Origin: an uncultured Alistipes sp.
GTDB taxonomy: Bacteria > Bacteroidota > Bacteroidia > Bacteroidales > Rikenellaceae
Length of the DNA stretch: 64,000 bases
Assembly: GCA_904502285.1 (NCBI GenBank)
Contig: CAJGEC010000005.1
Location: 31,612-95,611, forward strand
Reading direction: 5' to 3'
This document shows positions 53,568 through 62,993 of this stretch, piece after piece; the first letter of the stretch is position 1, and each line of letters opens with the position of its first letter. The notes beneath the pieces are model-generated. The model searched no databases. It saw nothing but the letters and a program-made list of their open reading frames with translations, and had not been told where the DNA came from. Both the position numbers and the translations under genes were made by a program.

Positions 53568-54485
53568 ATGAGCAGACTCTTCTATAAACATATAGTGTCG
53601 GTGGTGATAGGCACTCTATCGCTCCTCGGCATCGTAGGCTGTGACGGTCCCAAGGTCATCCCCGACCGCGACCTTGTAAATATCTTTCACGACGCCTACG
53701 TAGCAAATGCCTATATCGTCGAGGGCAAGATAGCCAGCGACTCACTCTACATCTACGAGCCTATCTTCAACAAGTATGGCTACACGATGGATGACTTGCA
53801 ACACACCATCAAGACCTTCACCGAGCGTAAGAGCGCGATGCTTAGTACCATTATGTCGGAGGTGAATCGCCGTCTGGATGAGGAGTCTCGCGCAGAGTCA
53901 CGCAAGATTGTGGTCTTGGACACCATCGACAACATCGCCAAGCGCGCATACACACGCACCATCTACAGCGACTCTCTCATTCAGGTAAAGCGCCTCAAGG
54001 ATACCACCAAATTGCATATCACCATCGAGGATCTCGTGCCTGCGGAGTATGCCATAAGTTTCACATACCTCATCGACACCCTCGATGAGAACCGCAACTC
54101 TCGTGTCGAGGCCTACGCTCTGACCACCGACTCGGTACAGACTATGCGCAATACTATGATGCTTACTCGTTACCGCGAAGCTAAGTACACTCGTAAGCTG
54201 ACCACAGATACCTCACACCGCAAGATATATGTCAATATGTTCTACCATCCATCTAACGAGGAGTCGAAACTCCCCGACATCACCATTCGTGACTTCAAGG
54301 TGGTAAGAATCCTTCCTACGGATATTAGCGTGGATAGTCTCTACCACGACCAACTTAACATAAGCATCATAAACAAGGAGTTGATGACATCGTTTACCGC
54401 CGACACCATTGAGGTTGCCAAGCTCGAAGTCGTCGATAGCATAGCACGCGATGAGAAGGATAGCCTCACACTACACACTCTATAA
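53568..54485 (+). CDS. DUF4296 lipoprotein
   Basis: The 305-residue protein has a lipoprotein signal ending in LGIVGC (Cys25). The DUF4296 domain occupies about residues 30-115, with IPDRDLVNIFHDAYVANAYI and IFNKYGYTMDDLQHTIKTF. The rest is a beta-rich extension. The family is found in Bacteroidetes lipoproteins and has no known biochemical activity. Its 3' end overlaps the amidohydrolase gene by 35 bases in another frame, which argues for coupling. Confidence 0.85.
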   Translation: MSRLFYKHIVSVVIGTLSLLGIVGCDGPKVIPDRDLVNIFHDAYVANAYIVEGKIASDSLYIYEPIFNKYGYTMDDLQHTIKTFTERKSAMLSTIMSEVNRRLDEESRAESRKIVVLDTIDNIAKRAYTRTIYSDSLIQVKRLKDTTKLHITIEDLVPAEYAISFTYLIDTLDENRNSRVEAYALTTDSVQTMRNTMMLTRYREAKYTRKLTTDTSHRKIYVNMFYHPSNEESKLPDITIRDFKVVRILPTDISVDSLYHDQLNISIINKELMTSFTADTIEVAKLEVVDSIARDEKDSLTLHTL

Positions 54486-55578
54486 CGGTGAGTTGGAGCG
54501 CAACATTGTTGTCGAGGTCGACGACCGCGGCACCATAACCAACATCCTACGTTGCGACGCCATAGACTCTATGGCGAGTGTGGAGTTTTTCTCTGGCATC
54601 CTCATCCCTGGTATGGTGAATTGCCACTGCCACCTCGAACTATCATACCTCAAGGGGGCTATTGCCGAGGGCGAGGGCTACGCAGGCTTTGCACGTAGCA
54701 TAGGTGCTGTACGTAACAACTTCACCACCGAGGAGCGCATACGAAGTGCCAGCCTGGCAGATGCCCAGATGTGGGAGGAGGGTGTCGAGGCTGTGGCAGA
54801 TATCGCCAACGACGACCTTGTGATGGAGGTCAAGACCCAGTCGAAGATAGAGTACCACACCCTCTTCGAGTTCTTCGGGCTGAACAATAGGGATGTTGAG
54901 CCACATTTCGACCTCGCAAACCGCTATCCGAGGAGCTTCGTTACGCCCCATTCGACCTACTCGGTACAGGATGAACCATTCCGCCAGATATGTGCCCGCA
55001 ATAGTTCACTACTCTCGATACACCTGCTTGAATCGGATGCCGAGGAGGGCCTATACCACGGCAGAGGGTCGCTCCACGAGTGGTATCAACGCATGGGGTG
55101 GGAGTGCGACTTCCTAAAGTATGAGAGCCCCGCAGGGCGTGTCGCTCGGTGCATAGATAGGGTGTGTCGAGTGCTTCTCGTTCATAATACACGGGCTACG
55201 GCCGAGGATATTGCCACGGTGGAGAGCCACACTAAAAATGGTACGTGGGTACTCTGCCCAGAGTCGAATCGCTTTATCTCGAATGATAGGCCACCCGTAG
55301 AGTTGCTCAGAAAGAGTGGCGTGGCAATCGCTGTAGGTACCGACTCATTGGCCTCGGCACGTTCGCTTTCGATGATAGAGAACCTTCGCCTCTTGGGCAA
55401 TCACCCCCTGAGGGAGTTGCTCACGTGGGCGACCCTCAATGGTGCTAAGGCACTGGGCATAGATGGTCTGAAGGGCTCTATCGAGATTGGCAAACACCCT
55501 GGACTGGTGGTTATTGAGGGGGCAGACCTGCATAATTTGTGCCTTACGCCTGAGAGCGCAGCACACCGCATAATCTAA
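54451..55578 (+). CDS. Amidohydrolase-superfamily deaminase
   Basis: The 375-residue cytoplasmic enzyme has a TIM-barrel metal site: HCH at 59-61 in GMVNCHCHLELS, a later VTPHSTYSV, LLVHNTRAT, and VGTDSLASA for the metal-binding Asp. CPESNRF before the last strand is the Cys-Pro-x-Ser-Asn signature of the SsnA/chlorohydrolase/cytosine-deaminase-like branch. It probably deaminates a purine or pyrimidine derivative; the substrate is unassigned. It overlaps the DUF4296 lipoprotein gene, a common pairing in Bacteroidetes. Confidence 0.87.
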   Translation: MRRIASHYTLYNGELERNIVVEVDDRGTITNILRCDAIDSMASVEFFSGILIPGMVNCHCHLELSYLKGAIAEGEGYAGFARSIGAVRNNFTTEERIRSASLADAQMWEEGVEAVADIANDDLVMEVKTQSKIEYHTLFEFFGLNNRDVEPHFDLANRYPRSFVTPHSTYSVQDEPFRQICARNSSLLSIHLLESDAEEGLYHGRGSLHEWYQRMGWECDFLKYESPAGRVARCIDRVCRVLLVHNTRATAEDIATVESHTKNGTWVLCPESNRFISNDRPPVELLRKSGVAIAVGTDSLASARSLSMIENLRLLGNHPLRELLTWATLNGAKALGIDGLKGSIEIGKHPGLVVIEGADLHNLCLTPESAAHRII

Positions 55579-55607
55579 AAACGCATAACCAACTAATAAT
55601 AAATACT

Positions 55608-56816
55608 ATGGAAGAGGTCAAAGATAGGCTTTTGAGTCGCAACTATATATTGGTATGTCTGGCAGCGTTCCTTATGTCGTTCTCATTCTTTATTCTTGTG
55701 CCGACACTTCCGCTCTACCTCAAGGATACCTTTGGCATAAGCCAGGCCCTCATAGGCGTAGTCCTCTCGTGCTACGTTATCGCTGTGCTTTGCGTGCGAC
55801 CTCTCACGGGCTTCGCTGCCGACACATTTCCTCGCAAGAGCGTATATATCATAGCCTATGCGGCCTTCGTGGCATCGTTCTTTGGTTACTTCTTCATCAC
55901 CAAGACCCTTGCTCTGTTCATTCTCTTGCGCATCTTCCACGGCCTTAGTTTCGGAATGCTTACTACCGCAGGAAACACTCTTGTAATCGATGTTATGCCG
56001 TCATCACGCCGTGGTGAAGGTCTTGGTTATTATGGTGTTACCAATAACCTTGCTATGGCCTTTGGCCCTATGACTGGTCTCTTTGTTATCTCTTCGGGCA
56101 ACTACAACCTCCTCTTCCTCACCTCGCTCATCACAGGTGCTGTAGGACTTCTCTTAGGCTCGTTGGTACGCACCACCAAGAGGACAACCACCGAGAAGGT
56201 GGAGTTCAAACTCTCGGCCGACAGATTCTTCCTCAAGGAGGGTATCCGCGCCTGCATCGCCTTTCTGCTTATGGCCATCCCCTATGGTATGACAACAAGT
56301 TATATGGCCCTATATGCCAAGGAGTCGGGCATAACCCACAACGCAGGACTCTTCTTTACGGTGATGGCTGGAGGCCTCATCATCTCGCGCCTACACTCTG
56401 GAAAGCGCGTGGACCAAGGCTTTGTAACTCAGACAATACGTACTGGTATCGCCATAGCCATCTTTGGTGCTGTGGGCGAGGCTCTCCTCTCCACCATTGC
56501 AGGGGCAAGCATTACGGCAGGATATATCGCCTACTTCCTCACCGCCCTACTCTTTGGTTACGGCTACGGCACACTCTTCCCCGCCTATAACACCCTATTT
56601 ATCAACCTAGCGCCTAACTCGCGACGTGCCACAGCAAATGCTACCTACCTCACTGGCTGGGACGTAGGTATAGGTGGCGGTATGTTGTTGGGTGGAGCAA
56701 TTTCGACAAATGGCTTTACACCATGCTACATATTGGGTGCGGTGCTACTGCTCATCGCCCTCATCTTCTTTGAGCGCGTGGTGACACCCCACTTCCATAA
56801 GCACCGTCTGCGTTAG
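55608..56816 (+). CDS. Major facilitator superfamily transporter
   Basis: The 402-residue protein has 12 membrane helices. After helix 2 it has the MFS loop motif GFAADTFPRKSVYI (G-x-x-x-D-x-x-R-R-type). RIFHGLSFGMLTTAGNTLVI matches helix 4-5 of drug or sugar exporters. It probably exports an amphiphile or sugar; the substrate is unknown. It ends the long plus-strand run and converges on the WG-repeat gene with only 27 bases between stops and no clear terminator. Confidence 0.88.
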   Translation: MEEVKDRLLSRNYILVCLAAFLMSFSFFILVPTLPLYLKDTFGISQALIGVVLSCYVIAVLCVRPLTGFAADTFPRKSVYIIAYAAFVASFFGYFFITKTLALFILLRIFHGLSFGMLTTAGNTLVIDVMPSSRRGEGLGYYGVTNNLAMAFGPMTGLFVISSGNYNLLFLTSLITGAVGLLLGSLVRTTKRTTTEKVEFKLSADRFFLKEGIRACIAFLLMAIPYGMTTSYMALYAKESGITHNAGLFFTVMAGGLIISRLHSGKRVDQGFVTQTIRTGIAIAIFGAVGEALLSTIAGASITAGYIAYFLTALLFGYGYGTLFPAYNTLFINLAPNSRRATANATYLTGWDVGIGGGMLLGGAISTNGFTPCYILGAVLLLIALIFFERVVTPHFHKHRLR

Positions 56817-56843
56817 CAGTGGCCCACGCCCTCGCATACGGGG

Positions 56844-57782
56844 CTAAGAGAGTCTATTTCCCATATAGTCGTAGGTGTGGCACTCAAGCCCCCTATAGGC
56901 CTTGGTCACACCACTCTCAACATCAAATTCTACACGGTCGTACTCAATCGGCACCACCACATCACCGCGCTTGTTGACGATGCCCTCAAGGCCTGCGTGG
57001 TTAGTGACTATGGCACGCTCTTCGACAAAGTCCTTGGCACTACGATAGATATCTGGCACAATAACGATATCCCTATTATCCACAAAGCCTACACCGCGCT
57101 CGGTGATAAAGCGCCTACGGTTGTCGCACAACCGAAAGCGATTACTGGAGTAGGGCGAGGCCTCCACCGAGGCTGTATATTTGTGCATAGGCTCACAGAA
57201 GAGAGACTTCTCACACATTGCCGTATCGTTGATTAGTTCGGCCAAGAGCCTAAATACCTTGAGGTTCTTCCTCCATCCCGACACAACAAAACTACAACGT
57301 ATCGGATGCCACTTATGGTTAGCATCTACTATGATGTTGTCCGCAGAGAGGTTTGGCAGAGCCAAGTCATACTGCTTCAGACATCCCTTGAGATCGTTGA
57401 GTCCCTCCAACAGATGCTCTGCCGAGTGGGTATAGAGGGCCTCGGCGAGGAGCGTACCCTCAGGCATCAACTCAAATATTAGGTCACTCGCCCCCATCAT
57501 ACAACTGTTCAACGATAGAGCTCCATCCCTAATATCGTAGTCGCAAATGGCCGTTCCTGTCGGCTTAAGAAGTTCCTCCGCACACATAGCCTTGCGTATG
57601 GCATCCATCGACAGAGGTGCATATACCAGATATTTGCGACCCTCCACCATAGCCTCACACTCGGCATAGAAGGCATTGCACTTCAACGTCTCTAAATCGA
57701 AGACTATATCCCTAATTCCACTAATCCATAGGTCGGGACGCCTGACGCCATCTCTAAAATTGTAGAAATTACATATCTTCAT
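56844..57782 (-). CDS. Pseudokinase-like protein with C-terminal WG repeats
   Basis: The 312-residue protein has no signal. Its middle part (100-175) resembles the catalytic lobe of protein kinases: LSADNIIVDANHKW corresponds to the catalytic loop HRDLKPENILVD, with Asn144 where Asp is required, and the DFG region is not recognisable, so it is probably catalytically dead. Residues 225-312 hold WG/KWG-like beta repeats: GVGFVDNRDIVIVPD, AGLEGIVNKRGDVVVPIEYD and an incomplete last unit. It lies 31 bases after a vWA gene in the same operon. The kinase likeness is by eye and moderate; the WG likeness is clearer. Confidence 0.78.
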   Translation of the reverse strand: MKICNFYNFRDGVRRPDLWISGIRDIVFDLETLKCNAFYAECEAMVEGRKYLVYAPLSMDAIRKAMCAEELLKPTGTAICDYDIRDGALSLNSCMMGASDLIFELMPEGTLLAEALYTHSAEHLLEGLNDLKGCLKQYDLALPNLSADNIIVDANHKWHPIRCSFVVSGWRKNLKVFRLLAELINDTAMCEKSLFCEPMHKYTASVEASPYSSNRFRLCDNRRRFITERGVGFVDNRDIVIVPDIYRSAKDFVEERAIVTNHAGLEGIVNKRGDVVVPIEYDRVEFDVESGVTKAYRGLECHTYDYMGNRLS

Positions 57783-57813
57783 AGTGGGCTCATGAATACG
57801 AAGGGGTTATCTA

Positions 57814-58677
57814 TCAGTATATCGTGTGGTTTATCGAGCCTATGTTTATGGCCGACAGTATATGTGTGGGGATTGTATTTACCGAGAAGGCTCGTCGAAC
57901 ACCTTTATGCTCCCTACATAGATAGTAGTTCACATAGGCATTCATATAGTCAGGCAATATGCTCGACATATTGAATAGAGTCATACTTTCGGGGTTGTGG
58001 CTATAGAAGTACTCCTTTCGTGGCAGATGATATTCGCAAGGGAGTGGGTCGCCTTCGCTGATAAGATGTATGTTGTAAAGCAGGACCTTGTCGCTACCGA
58101 TACCTAAGTTATGAATCTGGCCCGAAAGATCCAAGAGGTCCAACTCCGTGGCATCACTGCACCCTCCATCCGTAATATGAAATATTGTTGGCGGGATAGA
58201 GTGATTGCGCCTATTATCTACACACCACCCCTCGGCAAGGTGCTTTGCTCGTTGCAGAGCATCATACATTGGCGATAGGCCAGAGGCCGAGAGTGTCACC
58301 CATGGGTATAGCATAAAGGGGGCATCCACGAGCGTTGCATTATCCACACTCTGCTTTATATATATCTGCTCAGGCTGAGGTCGTTTTTCGGCAAGCATTG
58401 TCACCGATACGAAGTCGTGATAGGAGTCTGGGAGCAGGGAGCGTGTTCCACTTCCCGAATAGCCCAATACGGCGATATCGAAGTAGTTACGCACACTATC
58501 GTGACGTGTAGCACGAGCCACAAGTTCATCGATAATATTATTTACAATGATTGTCGCAACATCTATCTTGCGTAATAGGGTATGGTTTAGCACCATAGGT
58601 TGCAACATCGAAAGCGAGGAATCAACGACGATGATGACCGCCCAACGATGGGTGGTCGATACTCGATAGTTGTGCAT
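57814..58677 (-). CDS. von Willebrand A domain protein (TerY-like)
   Basis: The 287-residue cytoplasmic protein is a single vWA domain. MIDAS motif DxSxS is Asp19, Ser21, Ser23 in VVDSSLSM. The second-metal loop GLSPMYDAL and the third IFHITDGGCSD are both present, so metal binding should be intact. It lacks a signal peptide, like TerY-type cytosolic vWA proteins that work with PP2C phosphatases and kinases. Here the partner gene encodes a pseudokinase-like/WG protein. It follows a WecA-like gene after 59 bases. Function is unknown. Confidence 0.85.
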   Translation of the reverse strand: MHNYRVSTTHRWAVIIVVDSSLSMLQPMVLNHTLLRKIDVATIIVNNIIDELVARATRHDSVRNYFDIAVLGYSGSGTRSLLPDSYHDFVSVTMLAEKRPQPEQIYIKQSVDNATLVDAPFMLYPWVTLSASGLSPMYDALQRAKHLAEGWCVDNRRNHSIPPTIFHITDGGCSDATELDLLDLSGQIHNLGIGSDKVLLYNIHLISEGDPLPCEYHLPRKEYFYSHNPESMTLFNMSSILPDYMNAYVNYYLCREHKGVRRAFSVNTIPTHILSAINIGSINHTIY

Positions 58678-58736
58678 TGCAAATATGGAATTTTGGGGGC
58701 TTTAAGCCGTACGTAGAGATATCTCCATAGCCCATC

Positions 58737-59900
58737 TTAGCGTACGCTTCTATCTACAAACTCGCGAATTAGACGGAAGGCAGAGTTATCCTCGAAATGT
58801 GTAGCACGGCCAATGGCAACCATCGCGCGCCTAATAATATTACTCTGGGAAAGGCAATTCACGATATAGTTCATACCATAATCTATCGTCGCTCCAAGAG
58901 CTATGACGATATAGAGCTGTAGTTCGATCGAACAGCCAGCATACCACGCCACGAGTTGTGCTACAACAACCAAACAATTGAGGCTGAGGATGGCGATGGT
59001 AGTTCCACTATGCGAGAAGCCAAGCTCTATGAATAGGTGGTGTATATGTGTCTTATCGGGCGAGAATGGCGAACGTCTATTAAACATACGTGTAGCCATC
59101 ACACGGATTGTGTCGATGACAGGCAACGACATCACCGCCAAGACAAAGGGGATAAGGCCAAACGAAGGGGTCACATAGTCTGCCACGGCACTTCCCGACG
59201 CAAGGATGTTCACCACAAAGGTAGACATCACAATACCCATAACGAGAGCACCTCCGTCGCCAATGAACATCTTCGACTTCTCACCAAAGACATTATGGAA
59301 GAAGAATGGCAGGAGCGAACCCAACGACACCGCAGCCAACATAAGCATTGGCACGTCGTTGGAGAGATAGAACAGCGTACCAAAGATTAGGCAAGCCATA
59401 ATGCAGTAGCCCGACGAGAGGCCATTGACACCATCTATGAGGTTTATGGCATTGATTATGCCTACAGTAGCAAATATTGTCAGTGGCACGGCAATCGTAG
59501 GACCAAACCAATAGGTATCCCAAAGGCCGTGGAAGTCGTTTATCGACTGATGTGTCGAGAAGATGAGTAGAACGACAACACCTATCTCCACCGCCAAACG
59601 CTGCAATGCTGGCAGGTCTATCATATCGTCCAACGTACCAGCATAGAGCATAATCATCATCGCTGCAACTATCGACATCAGCGACATACAGTCGATGAGA
59701 CTACTTGTGAGTGTTATACCTAAAACGATGCCAAAGAATACCGCCACACCTCCGAGCACAGGAACAGGAACACGCTGCAACTTGCGCTCATCGGGCGAAT
59801 CCACAAGATTCTTCTTGATAGCAATGGCAACCAAGCGTGGGTGAATCCACGCTACGGCAATCATCGCCGAGAATATGGCTATCAAGATATTTACTATCAT
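58737..59900 (-). CDS. WecA/MraY-like undecaprenyl-phosphate sugar-1-phosphate transferase
   Basis: The 387-residue membrane protein (about 10-11 helices) has the polyprenyl-phosphate transferase motifs: DSPDERKLQRVPVPVLGG near 40-55, the catalytic pair in INLIDGVNGLSSG, KMFIGDGGALVMG, and the His-rich KTHIHHLFIELG. This is the WecA branch, which starts O-antigen or capsule units with GlcNAc-1-P; MraY is less likely. It follows an UpxY-like gene by 25 bases, as at a capsule locus, but no glycosyltransferases follow. Confidence 0.88.
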   Translation of the reverse strand: MIVNILIAIFSAMIAVAWIHPRLVAIAIKKNLVDSPDERKLQRVPVPVLGGVAVFFGIVLGITLTSSLIDCMSLMSIVAAMMIMLYAGTLDDMIDLPALQRLAVEIGVVVLLIFSTHQSINDFHGLWDTYWFGPTIAVPLTIFATVGIINAINLIDGVNGLSSGYCIMACLIFGTLFYLSNDVPMLMLAAVSLGSLLPFFFHNVFGEKSKMFIGDGGALVMGIVMSTFVVNILASGSAVADYVTPSFGLIPFVLAVMSLPVIDTIRVMATRMFNRRSPFSPDKTHIHHLFIELGFSHSGTTIAILSLNCLVVVAQLVAWYAGCSIELQLYIVIALGATIDYGMNYIVNCLSQSNIIRRAMVAIGRATHFEDNSAFRLIREFVDRSVR

Positions 59901-59925
59901 AGGTTACTCTTTGGTTGTACAAAAA

Positions 59926-60459
59926 CTACTCTTCAATGTGAGATATAAACTGCTTCGGTATGTAGGTTGTCGCTATCGCTGCCACACCCTTTATGCTTAC
60001 CACAAAGCGTCTATCACCCCTAATACGTGCTATATAGCCCTCCTTACCCTCGAACACTCCTCCCGTGATTCTCACACGTGAACCCTGTTTGAGTAACTTC
60101 TCGTCCACAGGCTCAATACTTCGCGCTGCCGTCGTTGCCACGAAACGGAACAACTCCATCTCTTGCTCGGCAATGGGCATTGGCTTTGCCATTCCTGGCT
60201 CGCAGTAGGGCAATACGTTGTCCTGAGTCTCAACTTTGAGACGAGCTATAAACTCCTCGGTGGCTCTCAGAAAGAGTAATGATGGCATAAGTGGCGTATG
60301 GCGAACGACCACCTCTCCGCCCTCAAGGAGTTCCTCCTCGCGAACGGGGGTATACCACTCCACCTCTTCACGCTCGGCAATACGACAAACCGTCGTCGCC
60401 TTATTGTGGAAGGTGCGTATAGCATACCACTGTCTTTGGTCCCTCTGCTCCATAGTCAT
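59926..60459 (-). CDS. UpxY-like NusG-family antiterminator
   Basis: The 177-residue protein has a NusG N-terminal domain (RQWYAIRTFHNKATTVCRIA, then MPSLLFLRATEEFIARL) and a C-terminal KOW domain with GSRVRITGGVFEGKEGYIAR. Length and divergence from NusG fit the UpxY family, which lets polymerase read through capsule operons in Bacteroides. It is the first gene of a four-gene minus-strand unit. Its cognate operon should be the WecA-vWA-WG genes behind it. The leader (60460-60580) shows no clear TAnnTTTG box. Confidence 0.85.
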   Translation of the reverse strand: MTMEQRDQRQWYAIRTFHNKATTVCRIAEREEVEWYTPVREEELLEGGEVVVRHTPLMPSLLFLRATEEFIARLKVETQDNVLPYCEPGMAKPMPIAEQEMELFRFVATTAARSIEPVDEKLLKQGSRVRITGGVFEGKEGYIARIRGDRRFVVSIKGVAAIATTYIPKQFISHIEE

Positions 60460-60581
60460 TGCTTAACCCTTCAGACATCACTGCCTGTGGCACTACTCCC
60501 TCTTTTGACCATTCGACCTATCCTCTTGCTAAATTCGTGCCGAAGAGGATTCTCTCTACTTTTGAATCGTAAGATTTATAA

Positions 60582-60617
60582 AAACTCTGCTCGACAAAAA
60601 TTCATCGAGCAGAGTTT
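60582..60617 (-). terminator. Terminator of the CBM lipoprotein operon
   Basis: AAACTCTGCTCGA and TCGAGCAGAGTTT form a perfect 13-bp stem; on the minus strand TTTTATAAAT follows. Confidence 0.85.
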
Positions 60618-60636
60618 GGTTAGTTATTTTGCTCTA

Positions 60637-62961
60637 TTATCTTGGATCAGCAATCTCCTCATACTTATAGTTATTGCCTGACTTTGTAGTAAGCACTCTG
60701 AAGAAACGATCCTTGTCAAGTTTTACATTTGTAATATCAACGGTCTGAGCAGAGCCATTGTTGAAGATGACGTTAATGGTTGCACCATCGTTGCTCTTAT
60801 CAAAAGTATATACATAATACTTTGTTTCGTTGATAGTCTCAGTAGACATCTGTACACCTGGCCAGCTAAAGCTTACACCGCCATTCCAAGCATAGATGTT
60901 CATCTTTGTCCAACTCAAAGTTGTAGTTGCATATATCTTGCGTGGCTGTGGCTCAACAGTAGGCTCTGGATTGTTCTTATCCTCTATGAGTTGGATAGCT
61001 GCGCCATTGAGACGTAAATAGAGGTCAGAAGTTAGAGCATACGCATCACTATCACCGGTCTGTGAAGAACCATTATTGATAATGAACTTAACATTCTTAC
61101 CTGTTGCCGTTGCAGGCATCTCCCATACGTAGTATGTATAGCCATTTATATCCTCTGTGAGAGCATTCTTAGTTCCTGGCCAATCTCCAGTATATGTTGC
61201 CTGGCTCTGAGCGTCCCAAGAGTAGAGGTTAAGAGTTGTCCAAGTATTATTGTACTTGTAAACATAAACCTTATATGTCTCAATTGGGATAACTGGCTCA
61301 GGGTTATTCTTGTCATCGATTGACTCCAAGACGCCATTGTTGAGACGGAGATATACATCTGCTGAGAGTGTGCCAATTACATAATCAGCAGTCTGCGAAT
61401 CACTGTTGTTGTTCAAAATAGCATTCAACGACATACCTGTAGCTGTACGTGGCATAGTCCAAACAAGATACTCATAACCGTTGATGATCTCTGTTGAGTG
61501 ACTCAATGAACCTGGCCAAGCGCCCATTGGGTGTGTGTCGTTACTATCCCAAGTATAGAGATATACATTTGCCCAATTAGTTTCGTAGTTGTATACATAG
61601 ATCTTGTACTGTGGGATTGCCAAATCCTCTGGAGTTGTGCCTGGAGTCAAGAGATAGAACTCCTTAGCAACATAGTTGAAGTAGATATCGTACGTACCAG
61701 CCGTAGCAGACATATTCTTACCACCCTGAACAAGTGAGTACATAGCATCTGCATTCACAGTCTGTGGTTCAACATCACCTGGCATACCATAACTCTCATC
61801 CCAAGAGTGGCTGATACGAATCTTGAACTGATCGTTCGCAGCTACAACCTGACCCTTAATAACGTAGTAGTCGCCCTCCAATGTCATATCAACATCAGCA
61901 TCCCAGTTACCATTGAAACCTACCATACCTACAGAGAATACAGGAGCCTCAGGCATCTCTGGAACCTCTGCACCAGCAACTACGATACAATACATCGAGC
62001 GCTCTGGCGCAAAATATACATCGTAAGCAGAAGCATCTGCCACAGTGATATTGTTAGAGCCACAGCTAAGCCACTCACCTGTAGCCGATACACCATCTGC
62101 AGGGACACCACCCTTTGCATTATCCCAGCCCTTGTTCTGCACGAACTTGAAGCCACCATTAAGGTTAGTGAGGCCGTATGCTACGAGCCACTCATTAACA
62201 ACATACAATGGCGCTGGAGTGCCTGCAGCCCAACCATTGAACTCACCTACAATACCCCAAGTCTCAGATACCTCGTAAGGGAGACCCAACTCACCAAGGT
62301 TATAGACCCTCTTCGACTCGAAATTCTTTGTGTTCTCCTTGCACTTAGTGCCATCGATAGAGTAGCTCAAAGTGATATCAGACAATGGGTTGAATGCTAC
62401 CCATACATCGTCACCTGCAGGGAGAGTGATGCTATTCTTGTAGCCACCATTGTAGTAGAAAATATATGATGACGCATCAAGAGTCACCTCGTAAGCCGAA
62501 GAATAACGGAAGAATGCGCTCTTCACCTCAAGAGCTACGCCCTCTGCAGGGTTGAACGAGCTAACCGATGCAGAGATCTTACCTCCGCTCTTACCAGCCT
62601 TACTATCAAGTGTGGTACCATCAGCATCGTGCACCAAGTCGATAACTACGCTCTTGCCAACCAAGTCGCTGGCATTAGCAGTCTTACATACGAACAACTC
62701 TTTGTCCTCTACGCTGTTGGTAAACTCATAGTTACTCCAGTCAACACGAACATTCAAAGTCTCGTCGCCAGTCCATACAGTATTCCACTTCTGTGTAGAC
62801 TCATCAAACACTACGTCTGAACGAGTCTCGTCGAGGTTGATTGTAGCTCTAAACGAAAGACCCTGCTCCATAGTACCATCAACATTCTCATAGTTCTCGG
62901 TACAAGCTACTGCGCCCATTACAACCAGCACAGCAACCAACAAATTCCAAAACTTCTTCAT
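60637..62961 (-). CDS. Carbohydrate-binding lipoprotein with SusE-like and three CBM26-like domains
   Basis: I start at ATG 62961 (the longer frame lacks a signal), giving MKKFWNLLVAVLVVMGAVAC with Cys20. In the 774-residue protein, residues 230-330 (WGIVGEFNGWAAG) and 340-440 (FSVGMVGFNGNWDADVDM) resemble the starch-binding folds of SusE/SusF. Then three tandem ~110-residue units begin near 450, 560 and 672, each with a Trp-Asn-Val/Leu-Tyr-Tyr-Trp pattern, then AWPG, DWPG or SWPG, as in CBM25/26 starch modules. It likely binds alpha-glucans at the cell surface. No SusC, SusD or glycosidase is adjacent here, which is unusual. Confidence 0.87.
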   Translation of the reverse strand: MKKFWNLLVAVLVVMGAVACTENYENVDGTMEQGLSFRATINLDETRSDVVFDESTQKWNTVWTGDETLNVRVDWSNYEFTNSVEDKELFVCKTANASDLVGKSVVIDLVHDADGTTLDSKAGKSGGKISASVSSFNPAEGVALEVKSAFFRYSSAYEVTLDASSYIFYYNGGYKNSITLPAGDDVWVAFNPLSDITLSYSIDGTKCKENTKNFESKRVYNLGELGLPYEVSETWGIVGEFNGWAAGTPAPLYVVNEWLVAYGLTNLNGGFKFVQNKGWDNAKGGVPADGVSATGEWLSCGSNNITVADASAYDVYFAPERSMYCIVVAGAEVPEMPEAPVFSVGMVGFNGNWDADVDMTLEGDYYVIKGQVVAANDQFKIRISHSWDESYGMPGDVEPQTVNADAMYSLVQGGKNMSATAGTYDIYFNYVAKEFYLLTPGTTPEDLAIPQYKIYVYNYETNWANVYLYTWDSNDTHPMGAWPGSLSHSTEIINGYEYLVWTMPRTATGMSLNAILNNNSDSQTADYVIGTLSADVYLRLNNGVLESIDDKNNPEPVIPIETYKVYVYKYNNTWTTLNLYSWDAQSQATYTGDWPGTKNALTEDINGYTYYVWEMPATATGKNVKFIINNGSSQTGDSDAYALTSDLYLRLNGAAIQLIEDKNNPEPTVEPQPRKIYATTTLSWTKMNIYAWNGGVSFSWPGVQMSTETINETKYYVYTFDKSNDGATINVIFNNGSAQTVDITNVKLDKDRFFRVLTTKSGNNYKYEEIADPR

Positions 62962-62993
62962 TTCTCTTTGCTTTTTAGTGGTTAATAAATGGA

